8,493 bases of DNA from an uncultured Christensenella sp. (GTDB lineage: Bacteria; Bacillota; Clostridia; Christensenellales; UBA1242), in NCBI GenBank assembly GCA_949291975.1, contig CASEYA010000030.1, positions 1 through 8,493 on the forward strand, written 5' to 3'. Shown here piece by piece: positions 1 through 5,760 of the stretch. Made by a program: the position numbers and the translations under genes. The first letter of the stretch is position 1; every line of letters begins with the position of its first letter. The notes under the pieces were generated by a model. That model had not been told where the DNA came from and did no database searches. It was given only the letters and a program-made list of their open reading frames with translations.

Positions 1-695
1 GTTAAAACAAGAATTAAAACAAGCCAGCAAGCAATGTTGTGTGCTTGCACAATCGGCACAAAAAACAGTAAATCTTTTTGGCTATCTGCAAGGCTGAACT
101 GCCAAATGTGTGAAAAGATGTTTCCATCACTTAACACTTGGTCTGCGTTTGAATAAAGGCTTTTACTGCTTGTTTGATAGATGTATGAAAACTTAAAATT
201 ACTTTCATCCCAATTTATTTGTCCAAAGTTTTTTTGACAGTAATCATAAAAATATTTTGCAAAAGAGTTTTTCTTTAAATTTTGCACATCAATGCTTGAT
301 TGATTTAAGATTAGCATATCATATAAAAAGCAAAACTGAACAGATAGGTTTGGTTCATCGTCTTGTCCCCAAAATTCTTGATAGATTTCTTGCGATGGAT
401 AGTTTATGCTAAGTGTGATGCAAAAGTCTTCGGTGTTTTTGCGAATATAGCAGGAAATTCCCTTTTTATCTAATTCTTGATTTTCACAATAAGAGATAAT
501 TTGGTTTTCAATCTCATTAAAAACTTGTCTTGCGTCAATGTTGTTTTCATATAATCTAGCACTATCTAATGTGATGCGATAATGCTCATAGATAGAGCCA
601 TCTTCATTGCTTTTAATAGCATAATCAATCTCAAAGCAACCACAAAGCATAGGTAGCAAAAACAAAACAGATAAAAGAGAAAATAACTTCTTCAT
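1..695 (-). CDS. Putative membrane-anchored lipoprotein, 3' end outside window
   Basis: Reading the minus strand from the ATG at 695 gives 231 codons with no stop before the window edge, so the C-terminus is missing. The N-terminus is a lipoprotein signal: MKK, a hydrophobic stretch, then the lipobox L17-C18-G19-C20, with C20 as the probable lipidated residue. After it comes FEIDYAIKSNEDGSIYEHY, a 'Cys, beta strand, DGS' layout like the LppM/DUF3153-type extracytoplasmic lipoproteins (resemblance only). The last visible residues (about 214-231) become very hydrophobic and look like the start of a C-terminal membrane helix, which that group also has. The start is fixed by the signal peptide, yet no Shine-Dalgarno sequence precedes it. 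The gene is divergent from sepF-lspA-rluD, and LspA encoded there would cleave its signal peptide. Lipoprotein call is secure; function unknown. Confidence 0.85.
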   Translation of the reverse strand, partial: MKKLFSLLSVLFLLPMLCGCFEIDYAIKSNEDGSIYEHYRITLDSARLYENNIDARQVFNEIENQIISYCENQELDKKGISCYIRKNTEDFCITLSINYPSQEIYQEFWGQDDEPNLSVQFCFLYDMLILNQSSIDVQNLKKNSFAKYFYDYCQKNFGQINWDESNFKFSYIYQTSSKSLYSNADQVLSDGNIFSHIWQFSLADSQKDLLFFVPIVQAHNIACWLVLILVL

Positions 696-700
696 AATAG

Positions 701-715
701 ATTATATTAATTATA
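701..715 (-). promoter_or_regulatory. Possible -10 elements of the lipoprotein gene
   Basis: On the minus strand two exact TATAAT hexamers occur at 715-710 and 706-701. The nearer one ends 5 bases before the ATG, so transcription from it would begin at or next to the start codon. The farther one would leave a leader of only about 8 bases. No convincing -35 is seen at the proper distance, and the DNA is very AT-rich, so a chance match is possible. Confidence 0.35.
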
Positions 716-780
716 GTTTTTGAAAAATTCAATTAAACAGAAAATTTTTAAGTTTTCGACAATTAAACAAACATTTTTCT

Positions 781-809
781 TTGCCAAAAGCAATTTTTTT
801 TGATATTAT
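781..809 (+). promoter_or_regulatory. Promoter of sepF-lspA-rluD
   Basis: TTGCCA (781-786) and TATTAT (804-809) are separated by exactly 17 bases. Each hexamer matches the SigA-type consensus at five of six positions. The predicted transcription start is about 816, immediately before or at the sepF ribosome binding site, giving a very short leader. Confidence 0.65.
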
Positions 810-815
810 TTATGT

Positions 816-820
816 GGAGG
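816..820 (+). promoter_or_regulatory. Ribosome binding site that fixes the sepF start
   Basis: GGAGG lies 5 bases before the in-frame TTG at 826. No comparable site precedes the upstream in-frame TTG at 781, which itself lies in the -35 box. This site therefore decides the start. Confidence 0.75.
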
Positions 821-825
821 TAGCC

Positions 826-1248
826 TTGAGTTTTTTAGATTATATTTTGAAAGGATTTGGCATTCAAGAGATAAAACCCGAAGTCCCACAAAAGAAAATG
901 TCTAAAAATAGTCAAAATATATTAAAAAAAGAAAAGTTATCAGAAAGAAAAACAGCCACTTCACATCATGCGGTTCAGCCCATAGACTCTCATTCTAAAA
1001 AACTTGCAATCTTTTGCCCAACAAGCATAGATGAAGTGATTGAGGTGGCAAAATTTATCAGCACAAATCAGCCCACCATGCTTAATATCTCTATGCTGGA
1101 TAAAAGCCTTGCGCAAAGAAGCATGGATTTCATTCTTGGGGCAAAAACTGCTGCTGGTGCTTCAATGGAATGTGTTGGCAAGGGGCTTTATATCTTTGCA
1201 CCAAAAGGGACAAAAATGATAAACAGGACAAAAAGTTATGAAAATTAA
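826..1248 (+). CDS. sepF: Cell division protein SepF
   Basis: Predicted 140-residue SepF, the FtsZ-binding membrane anchor that helps assemble the septum in Gram-positive bacteria and cyanobacteria. The N-terminus (MSFLDYILKGFGIQ) is a short amphipathic helix of the kind that binds membrane. Residues 15-57 are a Lys/Ser-rich linker. Residues 58-129 form the conserved SepF domain, seen in LAIFCPTSIDEV, the Asn87 region, LDKSLAQRSMDFILGA and the GKGLYIFAPKG end. Start: TTG at 826, with GGAGG five bases before it. The frame stays open upstream to 781, but that stretch holds the promoter, so a longer protein is unlikely. The 3' end overlaps lspA by 11 bases. The family's usual neighbours in Clostridia (ylmG, divIVA) are absent between sepF and lspA here. 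Assignment is from domain pattern and gene order. Confidence 0.9.
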   Translation: MSFLDYILKGFGIQEIKPEVPQKKMSKNSQNILKKEKLSERKTATSHHAVQPIDSHSKKLAIFCPTSIDEVIEVAKFISTNQPTMLNISMLDKSLAQRSMDFILGAKTAAGASMECVGKGLYIFAPKGTKMINRTKSYEN

Positions 1249-1756
1249 CACAGAAACAAATAAAAAACTTTATTTTTGGTATATTTTAGCCATAGCAATC
1301 TTAATTTTAGATTTAGTAACAAAAGCGGTTACTGATGGAATTGCCTTTATGCCTTTTATCGAGGGGTTTTTCTCAATTGAAAGCGTGCATAACTATGGTG
1401 CAAGTTATTCCTTGTTCTCTGGCTCGACCTTTGCACTTGTTATGTTTATAATTTTGGGTATTCTTGCAAGCGCTGGTCTTGTTTTATATAGCATTTTTTC
1501 AAAACAGAAACTAAATCATTGTTTTTTCTTGGGTGCGGGACTTCTGCTTGGTGGAATTCTGGGAAATTTAATTGATAGAATTGCCTTTGGCTATGTTCGT
1601 GATTTTATCTCGCTTGATTTTATGGATTTCCCAATTTTTAACATTGCAGACTGTGCTTTGACCGTTGGTGTTATTGTGATGATTGTGTGGATAATTTTTT
1701 ATGCATTTAAGGATAAGGAAAAGGAAGATAAAAACAGTGGAAAAAAAGAGTTTTAG
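1238..1756 (+). CDS. lspA: Lipoprotein signal peptidase (signal peptidase II)
   Basis: 172-residue inner membrane aspartic protease that removes the signal peptide of diacylglyceryl-modified prolipoproteins just before the lipidated Cys. All family blocks are present: D25 in DLVTK, N52-G54 in HNYGASYS, GGILGNLIDR (105-114) with catalytic D113, and FNIAD (134-138) with catalytic D138. Four membrane helices are visible (about 11-29, 65-86, 95-113 and 139-157), followed by a charged Lys/Glu tail. The ATG at 1238 lies inside the last codons of sepF with AGGA nine bases upstream, so translation is probably coupled. The end overlaps rluD by 20 bases. A probable substrate, the divergent lipoprotein, is encoded about 540 bases away. 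Length is normal for the family. Confidence 0.95.
   Translation: MKINTETNKKLYFWYILAIAILILDLVTKAVTDGIAFMPFIEGFFSIESVHNYGASYSLFSGSTFALVMFIILGILASAGLVLYSIFSKQKLNHCFFLGAGLLLGGILGNLIDRIAFGYVRDFISLDFMDFPIFNIADCALTVGVIVMIVWIIFYAFKDKEKEDKNSGKKEF
1721..1727 (+). promoter_or_regulatory. Ribosome binding site for the GTG start of rluD
   Basis: AAGGAAG inside the end of lspA lies 9 bases before the GTG at 1737. The alternative in-frame ATG at 1701 has no purine-rich site at a suitable distance, so the GTG is preferred. Confidence 0.55.
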
Positions 1757-2669
1757 AATAACAGAAGAAGAAAGCAAACAACGCCTTGACCAATTTTTAC
1801 TTGCAAAAATGCCAGATTTGTCTAGAAGTCACATAAAAAACATGATTGATAAGGGTCAAGTGCTTGTTAATGGCAAATCTGTTAAAGCGGGGTTTAGTCT
1901 TAAAACAGACATGCTTGTTGATGTTACACTTTTAAAGCCAGTTCAGTCCAGCATAAACCCCGAAGAAATTCCACTTGATGTGGTCTATGAAGATGAAGAT
2001 TTAATTGTTATAAACAAAAAGCAGGGCATGGTGGTTCATCCGTCCAGCAATTGTTTTTCGGGAACACTTGTTAATGCGCTTTTATATTCTGTTAAAAATT
2101 TAAGTGGCATAAATGGAACACTTCGCCCAGGAATTGTTCACAGGCTAGATAAAGACACTTCAGGTTTGATGCTGGTGGCAAAAAATGACCTTGCACACCG
2201 CAGTCTTGCTTCTCAAATTCAAGAAAAAAGTTGTGTTAGAAAATATATTTCACTCAATAACGGAGTAATTCAAAAAGATGAGGGGCAAGTTGAAACATAC
2301 ATTGCCAGAAATTCAAACGACCGCAAAAAAATGAGCGTTGCACCAGAAGGGAAGGGAAAACTGGCAATTTCACAGTTTAAAGTGCTGGAAAGATACCGAA
2401 ACTTTACCCTTGTTGAATGGACGTTAAAGACGGGCAGAACGCATCAAATTCGTGTTCACTCAAAACACATAGGGCATACAATTGTTGGAGATTTAACCTA
2501 TGGCAAAACAAATCCATTCAATCTAAAAGGGCAACTGTTGCATTCATATTATATAAAGTTCATGCAACCAAGAACTAAAAAGGTGCTGGAATTTCAAATT
2601 CCACTTCCAAATTATTTTAAAGAAGTTCTAGAAAAAATCAAACCAAGCAAACTTAACTGGCAAAAATAG
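1737..2669 (+). CDS. rluD: RluD-type 23S rRNA pseudouridine synthase
   Basis: Predicted 310-residue enzyme of the RluA/RluD family, which isomerises uridines to pseudouridine in large-subunit rRNA. An S4-like RNA-binding domain comes first (about 6-65: RLDQFLLAKMPDLSRS, then GQVLVNGK). The catalytic domain follows, with HRLDKDTSGL at 135-144 and catalytic Asp138, KYISL where the family has KY-x-AL, and the TGRTHQIRVH motif at 233-242 followed by GDLTYG. The GTG start at 1737 with AAGGAAG upstream gives the family's usual N-terminus. An in-frame ATG at 1701 would add 12 basic residues with no family counterpart. The reading frame begins within lspA, so the two are probably coupled. Which uridines are modified cannot be told from sequence; the clostridial orthologue next to lspA is usually named RluD. 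Confidence 0.9.
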   Translation: MEKKSFRITEEESKQRLDQFLLAKMPDLSRSHIKNMIDKGQVLVNGKSVKAGFSLKTDMLVDVTLLKPVQSSINPEEIPLDVVYEDEDLIVINKKQGMVVHPSSNCFSGTLVNALLYSVKNLSGINGTLRPGIVHRLDKDTSGLMLVAKNDLAHRSLASQIQEKSCVRKYISLNNGVIQKDEGQVETYIARNSNDRKKMSVAPEGKGKLAISQFKVLERYRNFTLVEWTLKTGRTHQIRVHSKHIGHTIVGDLTYGKTNPFNLKGQLLHSYYIKFMQPRTKKVLEFQIPLPNYFKEVLEKIKPSKLNWQK

Positions 2670-2700
2670 TTGGTAATACATATAAATATTTAAAAAATTA

Positions 2701-2729
2701 TTGTGTTTTTTGTAAAAGTGTTGTATAAT
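2701..2729 (+). promoter_or_regulatory. Promoter of the membrane protein-tig unit
   Basis: TTGTGT (2701-2706) and a perfect TATAAT (2724-2729) are 17 bases apart, in the 85-base gap after rluD. The predicted start is near 2736, with AGGGGG (2741-2746) as ribosome binding site for the ATG at 2755. No strong terminator is seen for rluD, so some read-through is possible. Confidence 0.65.
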
Positions 2730-2754
2730 AAATCACTATGAGGGGGAAAAGAAA

Positions 2755-3072
2755 ATGGCTAATTTTGAAGGCAGAAAGGCTTTAAATTTTTTGGGCTTCT
2801 TGGCAACTGTTTTTATTGCAGCGGCAATTTTGATTGCCGCAATTGTTGGATGGGTTGAAAGTGGTCAATTTAACATCACACTTGCTGGGCTTACCATGAC
2901 AAACTTCACTTCAGCCCTTGTTTGCATTGCAAATATTTTTGCATATATCTTGGCAATTGTTGCTGGCTTTTGTTATGCAAAGAGCAAAAGAAATGTTGCA
3001 TTTTTAATCATTCAAATCATTGCAACACTTATTATCATTTTTGTGATGTTAACAAGTCTTTTTTCGTCCTAA
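2755..3072 (+). CDS. Small three-helix membrane protein, unknown function
   Basis: 105-residue very hydrophobic protein that I do not recognise. Three membrane helices are clear: about 12-32 (starting FLGFLATVF), 51-74 and 80-102. The loop between the first two (33-50) carries VESGQFNITLAGLTMTN. The loop between helices 2 and 3 is short and basic (KSKRN, 76-80), which by the positive-inside rule would put it in the cytoplasm and the N-terminus outside. There is no signal peptidase site, catalytic motif or Cys pair. AGGGGG nine bases before the ATG is a good ribosome binding site. It is the first gene of a unit that continues with another small membrane protein (22 bases later) and tig. It could be a membrane subunit acting with that neighbour; this is inference from adjacency only. 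Confidence 0.75.
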   Translation: MANFEGRKALNFLGFLATVFIAAAILIAAIVGWVESGQFNITLAGLTMTNFTSALVCIANIFAYILAIVAGFCYAKSKRNVAFLIIQIIATLIIIFVMLTSLFSS

Positions 3073-3094
3073 AAAAGACATGGTGGGAACGCAA

Positions 3095-3478
3095 ATGAAT
3101 TTTAAATCACCGTTTATGATTGTGATATATTGCCTCACAGTTATCACAATTGCAAGTTTTTGCTTGATATCTGTTGTGTCTGCATTTTCCATTGTTGGTT
3201 CTATTTGTCTTATTATCATCTTTTTGATGTGCACCTATCAAACATACATAAATTACCTCATCTATAAAAGGCAAAAACAAGACCAGCGCATGAGTGATGC
3301 ATATCTTTATGCAGAGGAAATCGGCAATGAAGAAGCAATCAAAACTTTTACTTATGATAAAAAAACAGAAAGGCAACTTCGTGCACAGCAGTTCAGCAAA
3401 GGGCTTATTCCACTTTCTTTTCTAACTTTAACCGCTTTCAGCGTGATTTTACTCATTGTTTGTATAAGAATAATTTAA
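3095..3478 (+). CDS. Small membrane protein with charged cytoplasmic-type loop, unknown function
   Basis: 127-residue protein, not recognised. Two membrane helices lie near the N-terminus (about 7-28 and 31-56). They are followed by a roughly 45-residue hydrophilic stretch rich in Lys, Arg, Glu and Gln (57-101, including YKRQKQDQRMSDAY and YDKKTERQLRAQQF) and a third helix at 103-126. The basic loop is probably cytoplasmic. The start is chosen at 3095, because GGTGGG lies about 7 bases upstream. The in-frame ATG at 3080 would add five residues but has only AAAAAAGAC in front of it. The gene follows the preceding membrane protein by 22 bases and ends 15 bases before tig, so the three are very likely one transcript. 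No known motif ties it to protein folding. Confidence 0.7.
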   Translation: MNFKSPFMIVIYCLTVITIASFCLISVVSAFSIVGSICLIIIFLMCTYQTYINYLIYKRQKQDQRMSDAYLYAEEIGNEEAIKTFTYDKKTERQLRAQQFSKGLIPLSFLTLTAFSVILLIVCIRII

Positions 3479-3493
3479 AAGGATAAGAGAAAA

Positions 3494-4918
3494 ATGAAAT
3501 ACGAAATCAAAAACAAATCTGACCTTGTTGCAGATATAATCATCAAAGTTGATGCAAAAGAATGGCAATCAGCAATTACAAAAGTTTATGAACAACAAAA
3601 AAATAAATATGAAATTCAAGGTTGGAGAAAAGGCAAAGTTCCTCAAAAGGTAATTGAACAAAACTATGGCAACACAATTTTTTGGGAGGATGCAATCACC
3701 GAACTTGCCAACGAGGGTTTTAGAAAAGCAATCAGCGAAAACAAGACTTTTGACCCAATTGGCAGTCCAAACCTAAGCGTAGATAAAGTCAGCGATAATG
3801 GGGTGGAACTAACAATCACCACCGATGTGATTCCACCAGTAAAACTTGCACAATATAAGGGCTTAACTGTTGAAGCACCACTTTTGAAGTTTGAAGATAA
3901 AATGCTTGAAGAAGAACTCAAAAAGGCACAAGCACACAAAACAACAGACAAACCTCAGGAAAACAAAGTTGCAGAGAATGGCGACATTGTTGTTATTGAC
4001 TTTGTTGGCTCTGTTGATGGCGTTGCTTTCGAGGGCGGAAAGGCAGAAAACCATAAACTTGAACTAGGCTCAAAAAGTTTTGTTGATAACTTTGAAGACC
4101 AACTTGTTGGACACAAGGCAGGCGACAAAGTAAAAGTAAAAATCACATTTCCAAAAGACTATGGTGCACAGGCACTTGCAGGCAAAGAGGCTGTGTTCGA
4201 TTGTGATATAAAAAGCGTTAATGTAAAAGAAATTCCAGCCCTTGATGATGATTTTGCAAAATCAATGGGTTATGAAACACTTGAAGAATATAAAGCAGAT
4301 GTTAAAAAACAACTTGAACATGAAATTGAGCATCACAATCACCACGCAAAAGAAGATGCAATTTTGGAAGAGATTGTTAAAAACACCAACGCCATTTTGC
4401 CACCTGTTTTGATTGAACAAAACCTTGACCATGTTATGAAAGATTTGCAATATCGCCTTGCATATCAGGGAATTAATCTTGAAGACTATGCAAAATATAC
4501 AGGAACCACTGTTGAAAAGCTCAAAGAAGACCGCAGAAAAGATGCCGAAGCACTTACAAAAACAAAACTTGTTCTCGAAGCACTTGTTCGTGCTGAAAAT
4601 TTAACAGTAAGTGAAAAAGAGGCAGAAGAACAACTTAAAGAAATCGCCAAAATGCAAGAGAAATCGCTAGAAGAAGTCAAAAAAATGTTTGATGAGCGTG
4701 CAATGGATAGGGTTTACAGTGATATACTTATGAAGAAGGTAAATCACTTCCTTCTGGACAACAACAAAATTGTTGAAAAAACAGAAGCAAAACAGAAACC
4801 TGCAAGCAAGAAAAGTTCTGCCGAAACAAAAACAGCAGACAAGCCAAAAAAGACCGCAGAAAAGAAAACTGCCACAAAAACAGCAGAAAAGAAAACAACA
4901 AAGAAAACAACAAAATAA
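3494..4918 (+). CDS. tig: Trigger factor with Lys/Thr/Ala-rich C-terminal tail
   Basis: 474-residue ribosome-associated chaperone and peptidyl-prolyl isomerase that shields nascent chains at the exit tunnel. The N-terminal ribosome-binding domain (about 1-115) carries the docking signature GWRKGKVP at 43-50; the family usually has Phe where Trp44 stands. An FKBP-type PPIase domain covers about 160-245 (NGDIVVIDFVGSVDG, FPKDYGAQALAGKEAVF). The helical substrate-binding arms cover about 115-160 and 250-425. After residue 427 comes an extra tail of about 48 residues made almost wholly of Lys, Thr, Ala, Glu and Ser, with repeated KTAEKKT units; typical trigger factors end near 430. AAGGA about 10 bases before the ATG is the ribosome binding site. 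The gene is followed by a terminator, then clpP and clpX, a common order linking folding with proteolysis. Confidence 0.96.
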   Translation: MKYEIKNKSDLVADIIIKVDAKEWQSAITKVYEQQKNKYEIQGWRKGKVPQKVIEQNYGNTIFWEDAITELANEGFRKAISENKTFDPIGSPNLSVDKVSDNGVELTITTDVIPPVKLAQYKGLTVEAPLLKFEDKMLEEELKKAQAHKTTDKPQENKVAENGDIVVIDFVGSVDGVAFEGGKAENHKLELGSKSFVDNFEDQLVGHKAGDKVKVKITFPKDYGAQALAGKEAVFDCDIKSVNVKEIPALDDDFAKSMGYETLEEYKADVKKQLEHEIEHHNHHAKEDAILEEIVKNTNAILPPVLIEQNLDHVMKDLQYRLAYQGINLEDYAKYTGTTVEKLKEDRRKDAEALTKTKLVLEALVRAENLTVSEKEAEEQLKEIAKMQEKSLEEVKKMFDERAMDRVYSDILMKKVNHFLLDNNKIVEKTEAKQKPASKKSSAETKTADKPKKTAEKKTATKTAEKKTTKKTTK

Positions 4919-4936
4919 CATAAGATAAAGAATTAG

Positions 4937-4966
4937 AACCGTTCACAAAAGAGCGGTTTTTATTTT
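4937..4966 (+). terminator. Rho-independent terminator after tig
   Basis: AACCGTTC (4937-4944) pairs with GAGCGGTT (4951-4958) across a 6-base loop, ACAAAA; one pair is a G-U wobble. A T-rich run (TTTATTTT) follows directly. It begins 18 bases after the tig stop and ends about 20 bases before clpP, so clpP needs either read-through or its own promoter, which is not obvious in this short gap. Confidence 0.85.
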
Positions 4967-4986
4967 GCAAAAAATAGGAGGTTAAA

Positions 4987-5568
4987 ATGCTAATTCCAAC
5001 AGTTATAGACAGAACACAAAACGGAGAGCGTGCCTACGACATCTATTCTCGACTTCTCGAAGACAGAATTGTTTTTCTGTCTGGAGAAATTGATGACGAA
5101 AAGGCAAACACCATCATTGCACAGCTTCTTTTTCTTGAAAGCAAAGATAACAAAAAAGACATCAATCTCTACATCAACTCACCGGGTGGAGTTTCGCAAG
5201 CAGGGCTTGCCATTCTAGATACCATTCATCTTATCAAATGCCCTGTGTCAACAATTTGCATTGGGCTTTGTGCCTCTGCCGCTGCGCTTATTCTTGCTGG
5301 TGGCAAAAAAGGCAAGCGCTATATCTTGCCAAACAGCAAAGTGATGATTCATCAGCCATGGGGTGGTGTCAAAGGTCAGGTTACCGAAATTGAAATATAT
5401 CTAAAAGAAGGGCTAAAAGACAGAGAAAAATATGCAGGCTTAATTGCAGAATTTTCTTCGCAAACAAAATCAAAGGTGCTAAAAGACATCGAGCGTGATA
5501 ACTATATGAGTGCGCAAGAAGCAGTTGAATATGGAATTGTTGATGCGGTTTTAAAAGAGAAAATTTAG
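4987..5568 (+). CDS. clpP: ATP-dependent Clp protease proteolytic subunit
   Basis: 193-residue serine peptidase that forms the double-heptamer chamber of the Clp protease and degrades proteins unfolded by ClpX or another Clp ATPase. The catalytic triad is complete: Ser97, His122 in MIHQP and Asp171 in RDNYMSA, at positions matching the classical enzyme. INSPGG (63-68) supplies the oxyanion/strand segment, and length is normal. The Ser environment is unusual: GLCASAAALI where most ClpPs have GQAASMGAF, so Gln94, Ala95, Met98 and Gly99 of the common pattern are Leu, Cys, Ala and Ala. The N-terminus (IPTVIDRT, then GERAYDIYSRLL) is the standard axial-loop segment. AGGAGG five bases before the ATG is a strong ribosome binding site. 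clpX lies 192 bases downstream with its own probable promoter. No CtsR or CIRCE operator was seen upstream. Confidence 0.96.
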   Translation: MLIPTVIDRTQNGERAYDIYSRLLEDRIVFLSGEIDDEKANTIIAQLLFLESKDNKKDINLYINSPGGVSQAGLAILDTIHLIKCPVSTICIGLCASAAALILAGGKKGKRYILPNSKVMIHQPWGGVKGQVTEIEIYLKEGLKDREKYAGLIAEFSSQTKSKVLKDIERDNYMSAQEAVEYGIVDAVLKEKI

Positions 5569-5569
5569 G

Positions 5570-5595
5570 GCAAAAATTTGTTTTTGCAAAAATTT
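5570..5595 (+). repeat. Direct repeat and small hairpin after clpP
   Basis: GCAAAAATTT occurs twice, at 5570-5579 and 5586-5595. The same stretch can fold as GCAAAAA / TTTTTGC (5570-5587) around a TTTG loop. The stem is weak and is not followed by a T run, so it is a poor terminator; role unknown. Confidence 0.4.
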
Positions 5596-5621
5596 AGCGT
5601 TAAAAATGTAAAAAATCATAA

Positions 5622-5637
5622 AAAATATGCATATTTT
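5622..5637. repeat. 16-base perfect palindrome in the clpP-clpX spacer
   Basis: AAAATATGCATATTTT is identical to its own reverse complement and is centred on ATGCAT. With no loop it suits a dimeric DNA-binding protein better than an RNA hairpin. AT-richness makes a chance origin possible. Confidence 0.35.
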
Positions 5638-5672
5638 CATGCTTTTGCTAAATATTTTTTAAGTTGCAAGAA

Positions 5673-5708
5673 AAAATCAAAACTTTTCAAAAATACAAGT
5701 TTGATTTT
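5673..5708 (+). terminator. Possible stem-loop terminator of clpP
   Basis: AAAATCAAAACTT (5673-5685) pairs with AAGTTTGATTTT (5697-5708) over 12 base pairs with one bulged A and an 11-base loop. The stem is AT-rich and its 3' arm ends in TTTT, as in A/T-type bidirectional terminators, but no separate T run follows. It could equally be part of the clpX control region, since the next promoter element begins 2 bases later. Confidence 0.4.
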
Positions 5709-5709
5709 G

Positions 5710-5718
5710 TGGTATAAA
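5710..5718 (+). promoter_or_regulatory. Extended -10 promoter candidate for clpX
   Basis: TGGTATAAA is an extended -10 element (TGn followed by TATAAA) that can work without a good -35; none is seen 17 bases upstream. It predicts a start near 5725 and a leader of about 35 bases that includes the AAAGGGG ribosome binding site (5746-5752). Confidence 0.45.
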
Positions 5719-5760
5719 AAAATTTTAAAGTCAAAATATATTCATAAAGGGGTTTAAAAA

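Noticed and set aside
2738..2785. 15-codon frame starting at ATG 2738, overlapping the first membrane protein gene
   Set aside because: It begins next to the predicted transcript start, has no ribosome binding site and stops after 15 codons; probably chance.
3107..3376. 89-residue minus-strand frame opposite the second small membrane protein
   Set aside because: Overlaps a better supported plus-strand gene that fits the operon spacing; no start signal of its own.
4667..4970. Minus-strand frames rich in Cys, Phe and Leu opposite the tig tail
   Set aside because: They are mirror images of the Lys/Thr/Ala codons of tig and the terminator, with no ribosome binding site or promoter.
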